DNA from: an uncultured Oscillibacter sp.
GTDB taxonomy: Bacteria; Bacillota; Clostridia; Oscillospirales; Oscillospiraceae
Direction of reading: 5' to 3'
DNA length: 6,959 nt
Assembly: GCA_900548505.1 (NCBI GenBank)
Contig: URKI01000078.1
Location: forward strand, 1-6,959
The notes below the pieces were generated by a model that searched no databases, had not been told where the DNA came from, and worked only from the letters and a program-made list of their open reading frames with translations. The translations under genes were made by a program, and so were the position numbers. Below are positions 6,832-6,959 of the stretch, one piece after another. Each line of letters opens with the position of its first letter. Position 1 is the first letter of the stretch.

Positions 6832-6837
6832 CTTCCT
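6832..6837 (-). promoter_or_regulatory. Ribosome binding site supporting ATG 6823 of the AAA+ gene
   Basis: The minus strand reads AGGAAG eight bases before ATG 6823. The alternative GTG at 6847 is preceded by CAACTTT and has nothing resembling a Shine-Dalgarno within range. Confidence 0.5.
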
Positions 6838-6868
6838 GCCGGCTCACACAAAGTTGAAAATCAGGCGA

Positions 6869-6913
6869 TCAGGCCTCCATGACGCGGCCGTCGGCAGTCA
6901 AAAACAGCTGGGC
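6869..6913 (-). CDS. Possible C-terminal tail of an upstream gene (partial)
   Basis: On the minus strand the last genomic bases read in one frame as AQLFLTADGRVMEA and then TGA at 6871-6869. This is the most protein-like of the three frames; one of the others hits a stop after four codons. It would end 45 bases before the start of the AAA+ gene, as expected for a preceding gene of the same operon. Fourteen residues are too few to assign a family, and the rest is cut off by the adapter. Confidence 0.3.
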   Translation of the reverse strand, partial: AQLFLTADGRVMEA

Positions 6914-6959
6914 CTGTCTCTTATACACATCTCCGAGCCCACGAGACCGGAGCCTATCT
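6914..6959 (+). other. Nextera (Tn5) sequencing adapter contamination, not genomic
   Basis: Bases 6914-6932 are CTGTCTCTTATACACATCT, the 19-bp Tn5 mosaic end. Then CCGAGCCCACGAGAC (6933-6947) is the Nextera read-2 adapter. CGGAGCCT (6948-6955) is an eight-base i7 index, which I recall as Nextera XT N720. ATCT (6956-6959) is the start of the P7 sequence. The order matches read-through of a short insert. Genomic sequence therefore ends at 6913, and any reading frame crossing this point is artefactual. Confidence 0.98.

Noticed and set aside
6914..6932. Tn5 mosaic end as a genuine transposon end
   Set aside because: It is followed directly by Nextera adapter, index and P7 bases, so it is library sequence and not a mobile element.

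Overview
The window reads as a contig end from a GC-rich anaerobic Firmicute, most likely a gut member of the Oscillospirales/Clostridia. This rests on recall of protein families and on composition, since there is no rRNA or other phylogenetic marker. Flanking genes are very GC-rich (sample 60-base lines count 70-75% GC). The central block is clearly poorer (one line counts 37%).

Layout, left to right. Bases 1-202 (minus) hold the N-terminal 67 codons of an XRE-type helix-turn-helix regulator that runs off the left edge. Divergent from it is a membrane-anchored metallophosphoesterase (234-1181, plus). A gene start with a strong ribosome binding site follows (1206), resembling the N-terminus of uncharacterised nucleotidyltransferase-like proteins. 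That gene breaks off near 1370-1400. From there to about 3525 runs a decayed C-terminal half of a large secreted surface protein (plus), split by several frameshifts and an in-frame TGA, with no N-terminus or signal peptide. A perfect 13-bp hairpin (3527-3556) separates it from the convergent right-hand genes.

The right half is minus-strand. A MoxR-type AAA+ ATPase (5891-6823) is translationally coupled through a TGATG overlap to a VWA/MIDAS protein (4191-5891). A MacroD-type macrodomain protein (3586-4122) follows after a 68-base gap that contains a good sigma-70-like promoter. The AAA+/VWA pair has the NorQ/NorD (CbbQ/CbbO) organisation, in which the ATPase remodels a client that the VWA protein selects. 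The macrodomain protein would remove ADP-ribose or deacetylate O-acetyl-ADP-ribose. The C-terminal 14 codons of another upstream gene may precede the ATPase.

The last 46 bases (6914-6959) are not genomic. They are Tn5/Nextera adapter, index and the start of P7 left in the assembly. This shows the window ends at a contig edge built from short-insert Illumina reads and suggests caution about other joins, especially the one near 1370-1400.

I saw no mobile element, CRISPR array, tRNA or rRNA. The best candidates for new biology are the poorly characterised AAA+/VWA pair with a non-canonical Walker A and its macrodomain neighbour. The surface-protein remnant is the most unusual piece of sequence.
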